In this document: piece after piece, positions 61,626-64,000 of the stretch
Layout: the number at the start of each line of letters is the position of its first letter
Numbering within the stretch: the first letter of the stretch is position 1
Assembly: GCA_023382385.1 (NCBI GenBank)
Contig: JAHDVH010000002.1
Coordinates: 882,219-946,218, forward strand
Direction: 5' to 3'
Origin: a bacterium
GTDB lineage: Bacteria; Electryoneota; RPQS01
Length of the DNA stretch: 64,000 bases
Made by a program: the position numbers and the translations under genes
The notes under the pieces: model-generated
The model's input: only the letters and a program-made list of their open reading frames with translations
Told to the model about the DNA's origin: nothing
Database searches by the model: none

Positions 61626-62055
61626 GCGTTACTCGAAATCGACTTTTTCGGAGAGTGTGCTAATTTTGTGCTAATCCTGTGTGTACAATCTGACCACAGG
61701 TTGCACAGTTTGGGCTGCTTCAGTTGCCACCCCATTCGTTCTACGATCCGTGGTCTGCCCCCATGTTCTGTGCCAGTTGTAGGATAACAATTGCGGCTGC
61801 ACTGCAATTCGAGGCTATTCAACTCCACCTTCTTAACACATCAACGTGCAGCAACGCCCTCCACAATTCTGTAATGCGGGAATTGGTTGCCAGACGAACA
61901 ACGTCTCCACTGCCAACCTCGCAAGCCAGCGAGTCCCATCCAAGCTGCGAACTCCTGCCGATCAGTTCTGTGAACACAGTCTTGCATTACTTTGTAAGAG
62001 AGCAAGCAAGCCACACGGAATTCATAGAGTTGTTCCATGATTATTGCTTTATGGA
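61626..62055. other. Gene-free stretch right of the island with 11-bp-period repeats
   Basis: No convincing gene. TGTGCTAAT occurs at 61656 and 61667, again with an 11-base period, just beyond the terminator, mirroring the layout at attL (core, terminator, paired repeats), but no integrase follows. Confidence 0.45.
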
Positions 62056-62084
62056 TTGACATGTAGTATTTTACGGAAGTGAAT
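62056..62084 (+). promoter_or_regulatory. Promoter-like sequence for the multihaem cytochrome
   Basis: TTGACA at 62056 and a weak -10 (TGAATA, 18-base spacer). The predicted start of transcription, about 62091, falls at the first base of the nested hairpin that follows. Confidence 0.4.
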
Positions 62085-62091
62085 AAGCTGC

Positions 62092-62167
62092 TGGATCTGC
62101 AGCGACGTCTCGTCTGATGGCGAGTGGCATTGCCCTTGCCACTTCCTAATCAGACCCCGCAGATCCA
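62092..62167 (+). promoter_or_regulatory. Three-tier hairpin in the cytochrome 5' leader
   Basis: Nested perfect stems: TGGATCTGC / GCAGATCCA (9 bp), GTCTGAT / ATCAGAC (7 bp) and AGTGGCA / TGCCACT (7 bp), with internal loops between them and a TTGCCCT apical loop. It ends 80 bases before the cytochrome start. It looks like a regulatory RNA element; I cannot match it to a known class. Confidence 0.55.
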
Positions 62168-62246
62168 CTTTGATTTGATGGACAATCATTGATTAAAAGA
62201 TGTAATAGGTGACTATGAAGAGCGCCAACTCTTGAGTCAGGATTCT

Positions 62247-64000
62247 GTGATCCGCAATTTCTTGCATAGTAATTCCCTCGTCTGGGCACTCTGCCTGTCC
62301 GTCGTTGCCGTTGTTTTCGGCGATACGGGTAATCCGCATGGCCTGATGTTGCAAGAGTGCAACCTTTGTCATGCGGTGTCAGGGTGGACTCCGCTCCTCT
62401 CTCCACTTGCCTTTAACCACGATTCGACCCAGTTCCCGCTTGTCGGCAGACATGCGGGCGTTTCGTGTTTGGGCTGTCACACATCACTTGTCTTCGCTGA
62501 TGCTTCGACAGAATGCGTTTCTTGTCATTCCGATGTGCATAGCGGACAGTTCGGCAATAGCTGCGAGCAATGTCATTCGGCAACTGGGTGGGATGAGCGG
62601 CTAAGCATGCAGCACAGACACTCAGAAACTCGATTTCCGTTAACTGGCCGGCATGCGTTGGCCGACTGCCAAGCATGTCACTGGAACGGACAACTCAGAG
62701 GTCTCGAAACAGCCTGTGCATCGTGCCACGTTGACGATTATGAAGGAACGATGGATCCCAGCCACATCGCTGCCGGGTTCTCACTTGCCTGCGAATCATG
62801 TCACAGTGCACAGATCACAGACTGGGCTGCACCGGGATTTGTACATGGAGATGAGTTTCCGCTAACGGCGGGCCACAGCGGACTTCGCTGCGTATCATGT
62901 CATTCAGACGCGGCTTACGCAACAACCGAGACTGCCTGTATTGCATGCCATCGCGATGACTATGAGGGAGTGGTGAGTCCGAACCATCATGCAAATGGAT
63001 ATCCAGAGAACTGTCTGGAGTGCCACACGACCAGTAACTGGGATGCAACGTTTAACCATAACAACACGCAGTTCCCGTTGACGGGTGCGCATGTCCAGAC
63101 ATCCTGTCAGCAGTGTCATGTGGGCGGGGTGTTTGAAGGGACCCCCGGTCAGTGTATTGATTGTCACCTTGCGGATTACAACGGCACGACGGATCCGGAT
63201 CATGCAGCGGTCGGGATCTCGACAGCCTGTCTGGCGTGTCACACGACAGAGTCGTGGGACATGGGGTTTGATCATCAGACGACAAACTTCCCGTTGACGG
63301 GTGCGCATGTCCAGACATCCTGTCAGCAGTGTCATGTGGGCGGGGTGTTTGAAGGGACCCCGGGTCAGTGTATTGATTGCCACCTTGCGGATTACAACGG
63401 CACGACGGATCCGGATCATGCAGCGGTCGGGATCTCGACAGCCTGTCTGGCGTGTCACACGACAGAGTCGTGGGACATGGGGTTTGATCATCAGACGACA
63501 AACTTCCCGTTGACAGGAGCGCATGTCCAGACATCCTGTCAGCAGTGCCACGTGGGCGGGGTGTTTGAAGGAACCCCCGGTCAGTGTATTGATTGCCACC
63601 TTGCGGATTACAACGGCACGACGGAACCGGATCACGCAGCAGCACAGATGTCCACAGCCTGTCTGGCGTGTCACACGACGGAGTCGTGGGACATGGGGTT
63701 TGATCATCAGACGACAAACTTCCCGTTGACGGGTGCGCATGTCCAGACATCCTGTCAGCAGTGTCATGTGGGCGGGGTGTTTGAAGGGACCCCCGGTCAG
63801 TGTATTGATTGTCACCTTGCGGATTACAACGGCACGACGGATCCGGATCACGAAGCAGCACAGATGTCCACAGCCTGTCTGGAGTGCCATACAACGAGCA
63901 ACTGGAACTCGACGTTCAACCATAACAACACGCAGTTCCCGTTGACGGGTGCACATGTCCAGACATCCTGTCAGCAGTGTCATGTGGGCGGGGTGTTTGA
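62247..64000 (+). CDS. Multihaem c-type cytochrome with tandem repeats, 3' partial
   Basis: The frame is open from 62193 to the window end. The start is taken as GTG 62247 (AGGA just upstream; TTG 62232 is an alternative), giving MIRNFLHSNSLVWALCLSVV, a signal peptide. At least 23 CxxCH haem-binding motifs are visible in 584 residues: ten varied ones (CNLCH near residue 38, then CLGCH, CVSCH, CEQCH and so on), then 13 in 72-residue repeats, each with CQQCH, CIDCH and CLACH or CLECH. FPLTGAHVQTSCQQCH and FNHNNTQ segments supply likely distal His ligands. Such proteins carry electrons across or outside the cell envelope. The end of the gene lies beyond the window, so total haem count is unknown. 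Confidence 0.93.
   Translation, partial: MIRNFLHSNSLVWALCLSVVAVVFGDTGNPHGLMLQECNLCHAVSGWTPLLSPLAFNHDSTQFPLVGRHAGVSCLGCHTSLVFADASTECVSCHSDVHSGQFGNSCEQCHSATGWDERLSMQHRHSETRFPLTGRHALADCQACHWNGQLRGLETACASCHVDDYEGTMDPSHIAAGFSLACESCHSAQITDWAAPGFVHGDEFPLTAGHSGLRCVSCHSDAAYATTETACIACHRDDYEGVVSPNHHANGYPENCLECHTTSNWDATFNHNNTQFPLTGAHVQTSCQQCHVGGVFEGTPGQCIDCHLADYNGTTDPDHAAVGISTACLACHTTESWDMGFDHQTTNFPLTGAHVQTSCQQCHVGGVFEGTPGQCIDCHLADYNGTTDPDHAAVGISTACLACHTTESWDMGFDHQTTNFPLTGAHVQTSCQQCHVGGVFEGTPGQCIDCHLADYNGTTEPDHAAAQMSTACLACHTTESWDMGFDHQTTNFPLTGAHVQTSCQQCHVGGVFEGTPGQCIDCHLADYNGTTDPDHEAAQMSTACLECHTTSNWNSTFNHNNTQFPLTGAHVQTSCQQCHVGGVF
63073..64000 (+). repeat. 216-bp tandem repeat inside the cytochrome gene
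   Basis: The segment beginning ATGTCCAGACATCCTGTCAG recurs at 63091, 63307, 63523, 63739 and 63955, exactly 216 bases (72 codons) apart. The first two units differ at only a few bases. The array continues past the window end. Confidence 0.95.

Noticed and set aside
61484-61828. 114-codon minus-strand frame across attR
   Set aside because: It reads through the tmRNA core and terminator (RRRESNPPSN), a common false frame at such sites.
61724-62059. 111-codon plus-strand frame right of the island
   Set aside because: No domain, no ribosome site and ordinary random-frame composition; no integrase remnant could be recognised in it.
62904-63983. Long minus-strand frames (359 and 280 codons) opposite the cytochrome repeats
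   Set aside because: They are artefacts of the 216-bp repeat: the plus strand gives a signal peptide and regularly spaced CxxCH, while the minus products are the repeat read backward.
63073-64000. CRISPR array
   Set aside because: Units are 216 bases, abut without spacers and code for haem motifs in frame.

Overview
The window reads as a chromosomal stretch of a Gram-negative bacterium of the Fibrobacteres-Chlorobi-Bacteroidetes (FCB) group or a related candidate phylum. The clearest pointers are a secreted protein with a type IX secretion sorting domain (26048-27715), a very large surface-glycan glycosyltransferase fusion at the left edge, and a repeat-rich multihaem cytochrome at the right edge. 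The species cannot be named from the sequence. Housekeeping genes (33.7-44.1 kb) alternate with two blocks of accessory DNA.

Left accessory block (about 4.6-33.5 kb). After the glycosyltransferase fusion comes a minus-strand operon: an SNF2 helicase, a 1690-residue Eco57I-type methylase with a probable restriction function, a 1792-residue DEAD/DUF1998 helicase with a C-terminal nuclease-like domain, an Mrr-like nuclease and a second small nuclease-like protein. This is a DISARM-like anti-phage module in unusual form. Upstream of it sits a 1389-residue NACHT/STAND-type NTPase with a C-terminal PD-(D/E)XK nuclease. Then follow the type IX substrate with a strongly structured 5' leader and a small mobile-element region (excisionase-like HTH proteins, a possible replication initiator, a ribbon-helix-helix protein and a large serine recombinase). 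The recombinase reading frame runs into tRNA-Gln(CUG). A degenerate copy of the tRNA 3' end and its terminator near 4.66-4.71 kb hints that the whole block could be one element.

Core segment (33.7-44.1 kb). It holds a PAS/coiled-coil pseudo-histidine kinase (phosphoacceptor His replaced by Asp), a PabB-PabC fusion for p-aminobenzoate synthesis, an SSS-family transporter, a Dabb-domain protein, an ArsR-controlled operon (thioredoxin-like Cys-tailed protein, FtsX permease, ABC ATPase) with a 10-bp-arm operator, a small membrane protein and the tmRNA gene ssrA (tag ANDTYALAA).

ssrA island (44057-61592). A tyrosine integrase directly downstream of ssrA and a 27-bp exact repeat of the ssrA 3' end at 61566-61592 define a 17.5-kb integrated island. 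It carries an archaeo-eukaryotic-type primase, a Zn-ribbon/TPR protein, a type I restriction-modification system (hsdR, hsdS, hsdM) with an inserted GxxExxY nuclease cassette, a Schlafen AlbA-type regulator, a class III nucleotidyl-cyclase-like protein with two secreted neighbours, and a ribbon-helix-helix regulator whose operator overlaps its own promoter. Beyond the right end another 11-bp-period direct repeat resembles the arm sites at the left end, suggesting a second, decayed element in tandem.

Right edge (62247-64000). A multihaem c-type cytochrome runs off the window. At least 23 CxxCH motifs are visible, the last 13 in a 216-bp tandem repeat. It is preceded by a promoter-like sequence and a three-tier 76-nt hairpin.
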